In this document: in pieces, positions 12,025 to 21,905 of the stretch
Layout: the number at the start of each line of letters is the position of its first letter
Position numbering within the stretch: position 1 is the first letter of the stretch
Assembly (NCBI RefSeq): GCF_949987515.2
Contig: NC_082683.1
Coordinates: 125,264,582-125,328,581 of the forward strand
Direction of reading: 5' to 3'
Source: Delphinus delphis
Taxonomy: Eukaryota > Chordata > Mammalia > Artiodactyla > Delphinidae
Length of the DNA: 64,000 nucleotides
The notes under the pieces: model-generated
Seen by the model: only the letters and a program-made list of their open reading frames with translations
Told to the model about the DNA's origin: nothing
The model's database searches: none
Position numbers and translations under genes: made by a program

Positions 12025-12685
12025 ACTTGGTAAACTCATGTAAAGTTCATTTGGAGGAATAAATTTAAGAGAATAACCAAGAAAACTTTTTAAAAGTATA
12101 AAGTGCAATAATAAAAATAGTATTTTGCTGGCACAGACCAACAGAATAAAACTGAAAGTTCGAAACAGGCACAGGTGTATATAAGTATTCAATAAATGAG
12201 AAATAACAATGAAAGAATAAAAGGATTTAATAAGCAATGTTGTGACAGCTGACTAGACCCATACCTCACACCATTCAGCAAATTAATTCCAGGCTTTCCA
12301 GGCTAGTTGAACATTTCAGTGCAAGATAATGAAACAAAATATTGGGAAAGGCTTTAAAGATACACACACACAAAAAAAACGACTGATAGATTTGATATAA
12401 AACATATTACTCACTAAAATAAATATGTATTAAGGATATCAATCATTTTTGTCATTCATGCTTTAATCACTTAAATTTATCAGTTGTCTTTTAATTTCAT
12501 TTAGCTCCTCCTGACACAAAACTATAAGAAGTTAAACTATAAGAAGTTAAAAGAAATACCAATCTTTTCTTTAAGGCCTCCTTCCCTTGGCTGTGAAGTG
12601 ACTTTCTTAATCCCAAACCACACCAATTTTTCACTTATATCTTCTTATAATTCTTTTCATTGTTTCTTATGTTATGTTAATTACA
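12025..12685. other. Anonymous intronic DNA
   Basis: AT-rich. The 74-codon minus frame at 12013-12237 has no recognisable domain. Confidence 0.45.
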
Positions 12686-12689
12686 CAGA

Positions 12690-12885
12690 CGAGAAATCAA
12701 AATATGGCCTCGTCCTTTATTAACTGTTTGATTTGAGGATGTTACATAACCTCTCTGAGTCTCAATTTCATTTTTCTGATAAAACAGACATGATAATGCC
12801 AACCTATCAGAGTTGCTGTGGAGATTAAAAACATAATTTATACAAAGCATTTATCATAATTATTATAGAACCTGGTATATAAAAA
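12690..12885 (+). mobile_element. MIR SINE
   Basis: Recognisable MIR 3' half: ttacataacctctctgagtc, aaaacagacatgataatgcc, cagagttgctgtggagatta and a terminal acctggtatata. Confidence 0.75.
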
Positions 12886-13295
12886 GTCAAACAGCCTTTG
12901 ACTTTGTTTTTCTAAGTTAAAATGGTAGCTATTACTTTTAATGCTATCACATTGCACAATTTCATTGATAAATCATGACTAGAAACCTAAGGTAATGGTG
13001 TTTTTACCTGATTTCTAAATAAATTTCACATTATTTAATCAATGCTATAGCTTTTTACTTTTTAAGTTTTTAAACCATACTATATGCCAATCAGAAGAAT
13101 ACCTTAGTTCTTTGAAGACTACCCCATTACTACAGCATCCTACAATTTGGTCTTTTAAAGTTGCAGTCTGAAGTTATCCGATGGCCAAAGAACATTGTAA
13201 TCCAAGAGTATTAAAAGGTTCCTTACACACTAGACCTGCTGAGATTATTTATGAGTTTGAAATATAAATAGGATGCTTACCCTTCTTCATCTTAC

Positions 13296-13403
13296 CTCTA
13301 ATAGGCCATCCTCTGGTAGATCAGTGCAGTGGACAGCATTCTGGATCTTAGTTTTACCAAAGATTGCTCGGAGGGTTCCAGGGCGTAAATGCCGGGCAAT
13401 TTC
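13296..13403 (-). CDS. NME7: NME7 coding exon, probably the penultimate one (second NDK domain, active-site histidine)
   Basis: Seen: the minus strand reads 36 codons beginning EIARHLRPGTLRAIFGKT and ending DLPEDGLLE, with motif N-A-V-H-C-T-D in between. It is preceded by an AG acceptor (tttatttaatag) and followed by a perfect GTAAG donor. Known: NME7 is a nucleoside diphosphate kinase 7 family protein with an N-terminal DM10 domain and two NDK domains, associated with centrosomal gamma-tubulin ring complexes and ciliary axonemes. This stretch matches its second NDK domain; RPGTLR aligns with KPGTIR of NME1 and NAVHCTD with the catalytic histidine motif. The histidine codon is 13329-13331. 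The exon is 108 nt and phase 0 at both ends, so skipping it would keep frame but remove the catalytic histidine. Intron sequence on both sides excludes a processed retrocopy. In mammals only about ten residues (starting VQYFF) remain for the last exon, which I did not find to the left. Confidence 0.95.
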
Positions 13404-13920
13404 CTATTAAATAAATACACATTCACATATAGATTAAAGTCAGCCATGTAGTGTCAATTTAAAAAAAAAAACACCAGCTGTACGAAATACGTTCATTAAT
13501 TATTCATTACATGTACATGTATACATTGTTGGTAATGATTTTTCCTGGAAACAGGATGAATGCATGAACACTGAGCAATGAAAATTCTCAGTTCACTCAT
13601 AAAGCTTTTTCTCTGGCCCAATGTAAAGTCCACTGTAATCTATGTCGAGGGCAATAATAATTATATCTCTTTTTATCAACAGATTATGGGAATCACATAA
13701 ATATGAACCCAGCTCATTATTGTGAAAGACTTGTATTTTATAAAGACAACAGAGATCCTAACAATTTAATTTAAAATGAACTAGTTTGATGGCACTGATT
13801 GCAAAAGACTTTAAAATGTTACAGTTGTATCAGTTTAGTGCTATCTTACATTTAAGGGAAAAAAATGGTTACAAATAACTCATAAAATTTTGGGTAAAAG
13901 AAACAAGACGTTAAAAAAAA
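13404..13920. other. Intron immediately upstream of the NME7 exon
   Basis: Holds the minus-strand acceptor and pyrimidine tract at its left edge; otherwise nothing recognised. Confidence 0.5.
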
Positions 13921-13930
13921 TTGAAGATGT

Positions 13931-14133
13931 GGGCTTCCCTGGTGGCACAGTGGTTGAGAGTCCGCCGGCCGATGCAGGGGACACGGGTTCGTGCCCCGGT
14001 CCGGGAAGATCCCACATGCCGCGGAGCGGCTGGGCCCGTGAGCCATGGCCGCTGAGCCTGGGCGTCCGGAGCCTGTGCTCCGCAATGGGAGAGGCCACAA
14101 CAGTGAGAGGCCCGATACCGCAAAAAAAAAAAA
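13931..14133 (+). mobile_element. CHR SINE, first of a tandem pair
   Basis: Complete roughly 200-bp CHR SINE from ggcttccctggtggcacagt to the A-tail. The tRNA-like A box (tggcacagtgg) and B-box region (ggttcgtgccc) are visible. Followed at once by the second copy, with attgaagatgtg on both sides. Confidence 0.96.
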
Positions 14134-14145
14134 ATTGAAGATGTG

Positions 14146-14335
14146 GGCTTCCCTGGTGGCGCAGTGGTTGAGAGTCCGCCTGCCGATGCAGGGGACACGG
14201 GTTCGTGCCCCGGTCCGGGAAGATCCCACATGCCGTGGAGCGGCTGGGCCCGTGAGCCATTGCCGCTGAGCCTGTGCGTCCGGAGCCTGTGCTCCACAAC
14301 GGGTGAGGCCACAACAGTAAGAGGCCCGCGTACAG

Positions 14336-14363
<28 letters not shown>
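14146..14363 (+). mobile_element. CHR SINE, second of a tandem pair, long A-tail
   Basis: A second full-length copy in the same orientation, similar but not identical to its neighbour (a number of substitutions), with an uninterrupted A run at the end. The duplication attgaagatgtg occurs three times: 13920-13930 (its first base merged with an A run), 14134-14145 and 14364-14375. Confidence 0.96.
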
Positions 14364-14368
<5 letters not shown>

Positions 14369-14464
14369 AGATGTGGGAGTATCAATGACCTACTTAATAG
14401 TCTGTTAGTTCTAAGTTAAAAATTTTCTAAAATCCTATTTTGATTTTGAAATATACATACAAAA

Positions 14465-15825
14465 AAGGCATTTACTACACATATTTAAAAATAATAATGA
14501 AACAAATACCTGTGTGCCCACTATTAAGCTGAATTAAAATAATATTACAATAACTTTCAAGGTCCTGGTGTGCTCCATCTTCATTCCATCCCATCCCTAT
14601 CTCCACCCAGAGGTTACCATTAATATCAATTTTACTTAAATATTCCCTTGTTTTACTTAGTTTTCAAGGCAGTTTTTCATATTTGTCCATGTAAATATGT
14701 GTAACTGTAATTCATTTGTTTTTATTACCATATATATTCCAATGTATGATAGAGCATACTTTATCCATTTTCCTGATGATTGACATCCAATTAATTTCTT
14801 CTCTCTCTCTCCCCACCTCTCTGTCCTCCCATCTCTCTCTCCTCACGCTCACGCTCACACTCACACACACACACGCACACGATCACAAACAATTCTGCTA
14901 CAAGCATTCTTGTACATGGTGCACATGTGCAAGAGTTTTTCTGTAATCTTGGGGGCACATACATATTCAGTTTTGCTAAGTACTGTCAGATTATTTTCTT
15001 AAATGGCTGTAACAATTTGCCCTCAACCATCAATGCACAAGAATTCCCACTATCCATACCAAAGCCAGCATTTGATAGTGGCTGACTTTTTACTTTTGCC
15101 ATTAGGCAAGCGTGAAATGGTATCTCATTGTGTTAGTACGAATTTCCTTGATAACTAAAGAAATTGAGTGTCTTTTCATATATATCCTTTTCTGTAAAAT
15201 GCCTATTCTTGACTTTTTTCCATTTTTCTATTGGGTTATTCTTTTTCCTTTTGTTATTCTTAATACCTTCTGAATTCTAATTTTTTGTCAGTTATATATG
15301 ATGCAAATATCTTTTCCCAATATGTAGCTTGTCTTTGAGTTTTCTTTATGTTTTCTGATGACCAGAAATACTAAAATTTAATGAAATTAAATTTATCAAT
15401 TTACGATTTGTGCTTTTTGTTTCTTAAGGAATTATTCCCTACTCCAAGTGCATAATGATACTCATCTCTATTGTTTTCTAAAATCTTCAAAGTTTTGCCT
15501 TCCGCACTAAGTTCTTGATCCATCTAGAACTGACTTTGGCTATCATGTGAGGAAGATGTCCATTTTCATTTTTCCCATATGGATGTTTAATTGCCCTAGC
15601 ACCATTTTTTGAGTTATTTCTCTCTTTCCCCCGCAATCTCCAATGAGATTGATAGCTCTGTTATATGAAAGGTTTCCCTGGATGTATGGGTCTGTTTCTT
15701 GCTTTACTATTTGATTCCATTGGACTTTTTGTCTATTTTTACATCTATGCTGTCTTAATTATTATAACTTTATGATAAGTCTTCACCTGGTAACGCAAGT
15801 CCCCCAGATTTTGGTTTTGAATGCA
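14465..15825 (-). mobile_element. Old LINE-1 3' half, reverse
   Basis: Reverse-complement L1 ORF2 and 3'UTR landmarks: ccatctagaactgactttgg, tttcttgctttactatttga, ttgataactaaagaaattga and ctgctacaagcattcttgta. Highly diverged. A TC/CA microsatellite sits inside. Confidence 0.85.
14800..14885 (+). repeat. (TC)n-(CA)n compound microsatellite
   Basis: Runs from ttctctctctctcc through ctcacgctcacactcaca to a CA-rich end, inside the reverse L1. Confidence 0.85.
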
Positions 15826-16192
15826 TTAAGTTTGGGTTCCATTAGACATCCAAGTAAAGGTGTCAAATACATGATTGGCTGAGTCTAGAGTTCAGAGGAG
15901 TGTTCCACACTGCAAATAACAATTTGGGGGTCAATAGCATATATATGGTATGTAAAGTTACAGGTTAGATGAGATCATGAAGGCAGTGAGTATAAACAAA
16001 GGAGAGGAAGCACAGGGACACCATGTCATTAAAAAGTCAAGGAGATGAGGAGAGATGAACAAAGAAGACTGAGAAGGAACGGCCAGCTTGGTAAGAAGAA
16101 ATGCAGCAGCATCCTTTCCTAGAAGACAGTGAAGAAAAATGTCAAGGACAGAGAGTTATCAACAGCGTCAAATGTTAAGTCATATAGGGTTA

Positions 16193-16514
16193 GGACTTCC
16201 CTGGTGGCACAGTGGTTAGGAATCCGCCTTCCAATGCAGGGGACACAGGTTCAATCCCTGGTACGGGAAGATCCCTCATACCACAGAGCACCTAAGCCCG
16301 TGTGCTACAACTACTGAGCCTGTACTCTAGAGCCTGTGAACCACAACTACTGAGCCTGCATGCCTAGAGCCCGTGCTCCACAACAAGAGAAGCCACAGCA
16401 ATGAGAAGCCCACACACCTCAACGAAGAAGAACAGCCCCCACTCGCCGCAACTAGAGAAAGCCTGCATGCAGCAAGACCCAATGTAGCCAAAAAGAAAAT
16501 AAATTAAAAAAAAA
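16193..16514 (+). mobile_element. CHR-family SINE, long (about 320 bp) variant
   Basis: Starts ggacttccctggtggcacag and carries the extended body with several cacaactactgagcctg units, ending in an A-rich tail. Imperfect duplications tcatatagggtta and atcacagggtta flank it. Confidence 0.92.
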
Positions 16515-16756
16515 ATCACAGGGTTAAAGACGGAGAACTGGCCACTAGACCACGTGGAGTCACTGATATCCTTGACGAGAGCAGTTTCTGAGGAGTGGAG
16601 AAAAGCTAAAGGCTTATTATTGTGGTTTCAAGAGAGAATGAGAGAGGAAGAATGGGCACAAGTGAATACAGGCAACTATGTTGAGGAATTTTACTGCAAA
16701 GGGGAGGAGAAAAATGGAGCAGTAACTGGAGAGGGAAGTAGAATCAAGAGAGGGTT

Positions 16757-17547
16757 TTTCATTAAATGTTGGAGAGGGTGTGGAGAAAGGGAACCCTCCT
16801 GCACTGTTGGTGGGAATGTAAATTGATATGGCCACTATGGAGAACAGTATGGAAGTTCCTTAAAAAACTAAAAATAGAACTACCATATGACCCAGGAATT
16901 CCACTACCAGGCATATACCCTGAGAAAACCATAATTCAAAAAGAGTCACATACCACAATGTTCACTGAAGCTCTATTTACAATAGCCAGGACATGGAAGC
17001 AACCTAAGTGTCCATCGACAGATGAATGGATAAAGAAGATGTGGCACATATATACAATGGAATATTACTCAGCCATAAAATGGAACGAAACTGAGTTATT
17101 TGTATGAGGTGGACGGACCTAGAGTCTGTCATACAGAGTGAAGTAAGTCAGAAAGAGAAAAACAAATACCGTATGCTAATGCACATATATGGAATATAAA
17201 AAAATGGTACTGATGAACCTAGTGGCAGGGCAGGAAGAAAGACGCAGAGGTAGAGCATGGACTTGAGGACACAGGGGAGGACAGGGAAGCTGGGACAAAG
17301 TGAGACAGTAGCATGGACATATATACACTACCAAATGTAGAACAGATATCTAGTGGGAAGCAGCCGTATAGCACAGGGAGATCAGCTCGGTGCTTTGTGA
17401 CCACCTGGAGGGGTGGGATAGGGACGGTGGGAGGGAGGCTCAAGAGGGAGGAGATATGGGGACATATGTATACATATAGCTGATTCACTTTGTTGTACAA
17501 CAGAAACTAACAACATTGTAAAGCAATTATATTCCAATAAAGATATT
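16757..17547 (+). mobile_element. 5'-truncated LINE-1 3' end
   Basis: Inserted into the reverse L2, flanked by aagagagggtttt at both ends. Contains the ORF2 C-terminus and a 3'UTR closely similar to that of the 4.9-kb L1. Confidence 0.93.
16764..17107 (+). pseudogene. LINE-1 ORF2 C-terminal fragment, frameshifted
   Basis: The knuckle region is split between frames because gagaaaaggg of the 4.9-kb copy is here gagaaaggg, one A short. The protein continues in the next frame as [13 protein letters not shown] second small deletion after TELFV brings a premature stop at about 17105. Without the frameshift the arrangement would resemble residues near the C-terminus of ORF2. Not a host gene. Confidence 0.9.
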
Positions 17548-17829
17548 TAAAAAAAAGAGAGGGTTTTCTTTTTTTGAGGGGGAGGGGATGCTGTTTTAAA
17601 GTGGGAGAAATAATAATACCTTTCCAGGCTGATAGGAATCATCGAACAAAGGGAAAAACTGATGAAACAGAAAGGAGAAGAGAGAATTGCTGGAGTGATG
17701 GAAGCAAGTGACAAAGTAGAGGAGTTGGCCTTATATCTAAGAGTGTGGAACATTCACCCTGAGCATCAAGACAGTACATGGGCCCAGTTATAGCTATGTG
17801 GGTTTATGCAGTGGCTGGAACTTATGGAA

Positions 17830-17985
17830 GTTCTTTCTCTATTTTTCGTTTTTATTGAGATGTGACTTACATACGATAGCATGCATAGGTTTTAACTGCA
17901 TTGCCCCATGAATTCAGTCAAATGTATATACTCAGCAACCACCATCTTAAACAAGATATAGAACATCTCTAAAGTTCCCTCTAGA
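17830..17985 (-). mobile_element. Old LINE-1 3'UTR scrap, reverse
   Basis: tttttattgagatgtgactt, ttgccccatgaattcagtca and cagcaaccaccatcttaaac are typical of the reversed 3' end of old L1M elements. Confidence 0.65.
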
Positions 17986-18290
17986 CTTTATTTTTTTGAC
18001 TCATTCTATTTTCCAGTGAAAAAGTCAGCAAGATTGTCACCAGCTGAGAGGAAGGATGGGGAAGAGGTTTTGGGGATGTGAGGACAGAAAAGGAGGTACA
18101 AGACATTTTAAGAGAGGAGAAGAGTGAATGGACTAGAAAAATGAATGTGACTGCTCGGCAGCACTGAGGGCCCTCTTGAGGTTAATGATCATGAAGGTAA
18201 AGGGAGATCGTTCAGGACGCCTGAGTGTTCTCCAGTCATGGGTGCAGGCAAAGGTTAGGTAGAAGGCTGAATTTAATGAGGGTTGGGGTT

Positions 18291-18432
18291 CTTTTTTTTT
18301 TTTTTTTTTTTGCGGTACTCGGGCCTCTCACTGCTGTGGCCTCTCCTGTTGCGGAGCACAGGCTCGGGGCATGAACCCGTGTCCCCTGCATCGGCAGGCG
18401 GACTCTCAACCACTGCGCCACCAGGGAAGCCC
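18291..18432 (-). mobile_element. CHR SINE with internal deletion, reverse
   Basis: Poly-T head, gcggtactcgggcctctcac, and the normal 5' end (accagggaagccc). The middle jumps from gagcacaggctc to ggggcatgaaccc, about 60 bp shorter than full copies. Flanked by tgagggttggggtt on both sides (18277-18290, 18433-18446). Confidence 0.93.
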
Positions 18433-18935
18433 TGAGGGTTGGGGTTTTACCAAGAGAAAACAACAAAGTAAGAGAGGGGTAAGGGGGCTGAAACTGTATG
18501 TAAGGAAACAGTGATAATGATAGACAAAAGAAATTTTAATTGAGGATGAAAGTAAGTGAGGCCCTGGGGGGTGGAGGGGGGGTTAGAGACAATGAAAAGG
18601 TAGGTCAATGGATTAGAGCTCCTAGTGGGATGGGATGATTATGGAAATCGGTGTGTTATAAGAAGTGAGCTGGAAAGTCAAGAGATAGGATACCTGAAAT
18701 TGGAATTACTGGAGGTGCACAGAGAGGGGGTTATAGATATTTATAATGACCAGTTTTAAGATATAACCATGGCTGAGGTCAGGTGGAGGGCAAGAAGGTT
18801 ACAAGAAAGGAGGACAACAGATGGAAAGGTAACGTATGGAATGGATTACCCGTATGAATATGGAAATCACCAAAAATTATGACAGGTGTAGCGTATGGTG
18901 CAAGGATGCTGAGCAGCGTTCACACCCGTGATTCC

Positions 18936-19525
18936 ATCACTTAAGCAATTTTAAAGGCATGGGTTTATTTATTAAGTCTTACTTCCAAGGTTTCTATCAA
19001 ATGTCAGTTATAAGTGTATCAAGTTTAAGAAAAACATTTTGATAAACAAAGAAATAAGGATGACCTTATATTTTATTTCATATTCATTACTTTCATTCTG
19101 TTCTCCATAATTTTCCTGGGAATGAAGTACCCAATATTAAAAACACCTACTCTACTTACGTGGTGGTAAGCTGCCATTCTGTGAAAAAAGATGTACTTTG
19201 TAAAATTATTAAAGGTGAATGAAAGGTGAGTACTTATTTTCCTTTCCTTATTGTTTCAGATTAGGGGGAAAACTTTAAAGTGACTCACTTTGATTAAACT
19301 GCTTCATAAGAACTTATTCTCTACCCACTTTTATTTGGAAATCACCATGTTCATTAAAATATTTTCTTGTAGGTGTCTGCTACACGCACAGCACTTGAAC
19401 TCAAAAGATGTTCATGTGTGTGTGTAGGCGGTGGGTGGGTGTTGTACTGTGGTCAGAGAAGGCAGTCTCTTTGTTCTTCTTTTGAAGGAATTTGTTGAGA
19501 TTTTCTTTGCATCCTAATACATAGT
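18936..19525. other. Intronic DNA with an isolated splice-bounded 19-mer
   Basis: No repeat recognised. Includes the 19160-19178 candidate microexon and a short GT-rich stretch near 19415. Confidence 0.45.
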
Positions 19526-19529
19526 CAAT

Positions 19530-19980
19530 TATAGTGAATGTCTCATGGGTAGTGGAAAAGAATATTGTCACAGGTTGCATTTCTCCGGGAAACCAACTCT
19601 GAGGTGGAGATTTGCATGCAGGAAGTTCGTTGGGGAGTGGCTTCAGGGAAGTTTATTGTGGGGAAGTGAGGAAAACAGGATTAGGCAGAGAGAGAAGTTG
19701 AAGTTCAATGCAGTTACAACAGTTGCCCCAGATCATCCTACAAGAAGCTCTGGAGCTCCAGAGTTGTCCTCAGTTGAAGCAAAGGGGTCAGACCTTTCTC
19801 CCTCTAAATTGACAAGTCACTGGACATATGCCATTCCAGGGAAGGGGGCATGTCCTTGGGCAGATGACTTTCTTTGGCAGAGAGAAATGTCTGGAGAGGG
19901 ACTTATTGTATTACAGTCAGCAGCCAACACTTCCAGAGCTGGGAAATGGGCACTGCAGTCGTGAAGGGCAGAGGGGAGTC
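19530..19980. other. Unassigned repeat-like segment with a 139-codon open frame
   Basis: Phrases such as gcatttctccgggaaaccaa, gatttgcatgcaggaagttc and gcagagagaaatgtctggag look like an old dispersed repeat. The forward frame 19545-19964 shows no domain I know, no splice context and no upstream signal, so I do not call it a gene. Confidence 0.35.
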
Positions 19981-20007
19981 TGAGTGGCCCTCCACAGCAT
20001 CTACTAA

Positions 20008-20062
20008 TTACATACATACAAACATACACACACAGACATGCACACATGCACATGCATATGTG
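20008..20062 (+). repeat. Degenerate (CA)n microsatellite
   Basis: Interspersed acacac and catacata units from 20008 to about 20062. Confidence 0.6.
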
Positions 20063-20129
20063 ATACATTCAGTATATATAGCATATATGACAAATATGGC
20101 ATTGCAGACTATTGCAATCTGATTACCAT

Positions 20130-21425
20130 TCTTTTTAGGTAACTAATTTTTTCTGCAAGGTTTTGTATTATCTCTCTATCTAGGCATTGGTCATTTACTG
20201 GTCATTCCTCTCTGTACTCAACAGTCCAATCCTATTTGAAGATACACACCTTCAGTCTGTTATTTCTTTTATTGTTTTCTCTCCTCCATTTTATTTCTTC
20301 TTTCCTTTCGCTGTTTCTATGTAATAGATATTGAAACTTCTGGTTCTATCTTCCCTCTCTCTTTTCTTTTATACTTTCCATCTAATTGTCTTTTTGTGTT
20401 ATATTCTGGGAGAATTCCTCCATTTGATCTGTCACCTCACTAATTTGTTTTTAAACTTTTGTTTTTAGGTCCACTGCACAATTCTACTCATTTACTGAAT
20501 ATTTTTAATATTTCAAAAATTATATTTTAAGTTTTTCATATCTATAATTATTTTTATGGATCCAGTATTCTCTTTCCGGGGCTACTGACTGTATTATTTT
20601 AAAGACTTTTGTTAGCTCTATCAACTTGCTTTCCTTAGGTACTGATTCCCTTTGTTGTGTTTGGTGTCTTCTTTATGGTATGGGTTACCTTCAAATGGTT
20701 GGTAATTCCTGGCTCTTTATCTTTGTTTGGAATTTTCTGTTTACCTGTCATAGAGGTCAGGGACATACTGACAGGCAGGGTATGCTGGTTGTTTTTCTTA
20801 AGGAAGTGGGCGTCCCATTTTTTCCTGGGTGTCACTAGCTACCTACCCACCACATTGCCTCTAGCTAAAGCCCCACGTTCACGGCCTTGGGCTGTAGTTA
20901 ACAGCATCAGCTGTCCTCTACTCAGCATAAGCAAGCAAAGGGGAAAGGGCTGATTTATTCTGCTGCTCTTTATGCAGTCTCCTCACTCATCACCCTGCTG
21001 ACGGCTCCAGGTCCCTCCTTAGCATTGCATCCACTGTGGCTGATGTGCGGCCAGACCCCCTGCCCCTTCTGAGCAATCCTCTCCTGCATGCTTTAGAATA
21101 TGCTTCTCTTTAACAGTCCAATCCTACCTGCTTTTTGCGTTTCAAAGTTAATGTTCTGCTAATGGTAGGCACTCTTTCTTGTTTTCCAGAGTGGCTGGAG
21201 ATTTACTCTTTAAAATAAAACAAGATAAAATAAAATATATCTCCCATAATTTCTAAGGATTGGAAAGGCAGGGAATGATGGGCACACACGGTTATCTGCC
21301 ACACTGATGAAAACTCATCTTACTGACATTTCCATTTCCCCAAACTCAGTAAGTTACCTTCAATTCATATTAGCTGCTATCATTTTGTGTCTAAAAATTG
21401 AATTCCTTCCAGAGTAATCCTTCAT
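20130..21425. other. T-rich unassigned segment, possibly old LINE or LTR internal sequence
   Basis: The stretch 20160-20800 (attctgggagaattcctcca, atctgtcacctcactaattt) resembles degraded retroelement text. I cannot assign a family. No gene seen. Confidence 0.35.
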
Positions 21426-21429
21426 TTCC

Positions 21430-21615
21430 CACTGCTCCTATAGGAATTTATGCTCCTATTGTAACCCCTGACTTGCAATTCATATAGTTTTTCTGTGTGC
21501 CTATTTCAGTAAGTTTCCATTAGACTCTCAACCCTTTAACACAATACAAAAATTCCTTAATATTCTATGCCTTACTATGAGCACACAATAAATGTTTGCT
21601 AAATATTTTTTGACT
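21430..21615 (+). mobile_element. Possible LINE-2 3' terminus
   Basis: Ends with gcacacaataaatgtttgct, the typical L2/MIR closing phrase. The body is diverged. Confidence 0.45.
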
Positions 21616-21649
21616 GACATAAAATGGCAAACTTCTATTTAAGGAGCCA

Positions 21650-21905
21650 GGATGGAGCAGAATGAAGAATAAGGGCTGTGAAGGAAGGCAATGTGGATTT
21701 GAATTTGGCCTCTGTCACTTACTAGTTGTGTGGTCATGCCACGTTGCTTAACCTTTCTGCCTGTTGTAAGGTTTTCATTTGCAAAACAGGGATAAAAATA
21801 GGACTTAGCTAGACTTAACTATGATGTTTTTGTGAGAATTATAGTAAGTAAAAGTATTTAGAGCAGTGTCTGTCATATGGTAAACAATCAATAGATAATG
21901 GCTAT
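21650..21905 (+). mobile_element. MIR SINE, nearly full length
   Basis: gatttgaatttggcctctgt, cacttactagttgtgtggtc, tttgcaaaacagggataaaa and agcagtgtctgtcatatggt follow the MIR order. Confidence 0.85.

Larger units (their letters stand above)
1..13295 (-). other. NME7: Presumed last NME7 intron (partial)
   Basis: Sequence downstream, in gene sense, of the recognised exon. It holds only interspersed repeats and anonymous DNA. I looked for a short minus-strand exon beginning VQYFFK and did not find it, so the final exon probably lies beyond the left edge. This is inference from the exon order known in mammals. Confidence 0.7.
15840..18935 (-). mobile_element. Long reverse LINE-2 copy broken by later insertions
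   Basis: L2 ORF2 in reverse: atcaacagcgtcaaatgtta (reverse of the reverse-transcriptase motif region around FDTVDH), gacgagagcagtttctgagg, gagaattgctggagtgatgg, and farther right, in the 5' part, tggaaatcaccaaaaattat. Interrupted by a SINE (16193-16514), an L1 (16757-17547), an L1 scrap (17830-17985) and a SINE (18291-18432). The family call is from memory of L2 text, so boundaries are approximate. Confidence 0.65.

Noticed and set aside
13931..14133. tRNA-like promoter boxes in the SINEs as possible tRNA genes.
   Set aside because: The boxes are relics of the ancestral tRNA. No cloverleaf with paired acceptor stem is present.
13852..14385. Overlapping open frames of 74-177 codons on both strands.
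   Set aside because: They are read through two CHR SINEs. The same peptides recur at every SINE in the window.
18146..18160. gctcggcagcac as a U6 snRNA 5' fragment.
   Set aside because: The match is too short and the downstream sequence does not follow U6.
19545..19964. A 139-codon forward frame.
   Set aside because: No recognisable domain, and the surrounding text looks like an old dispersed repeat.
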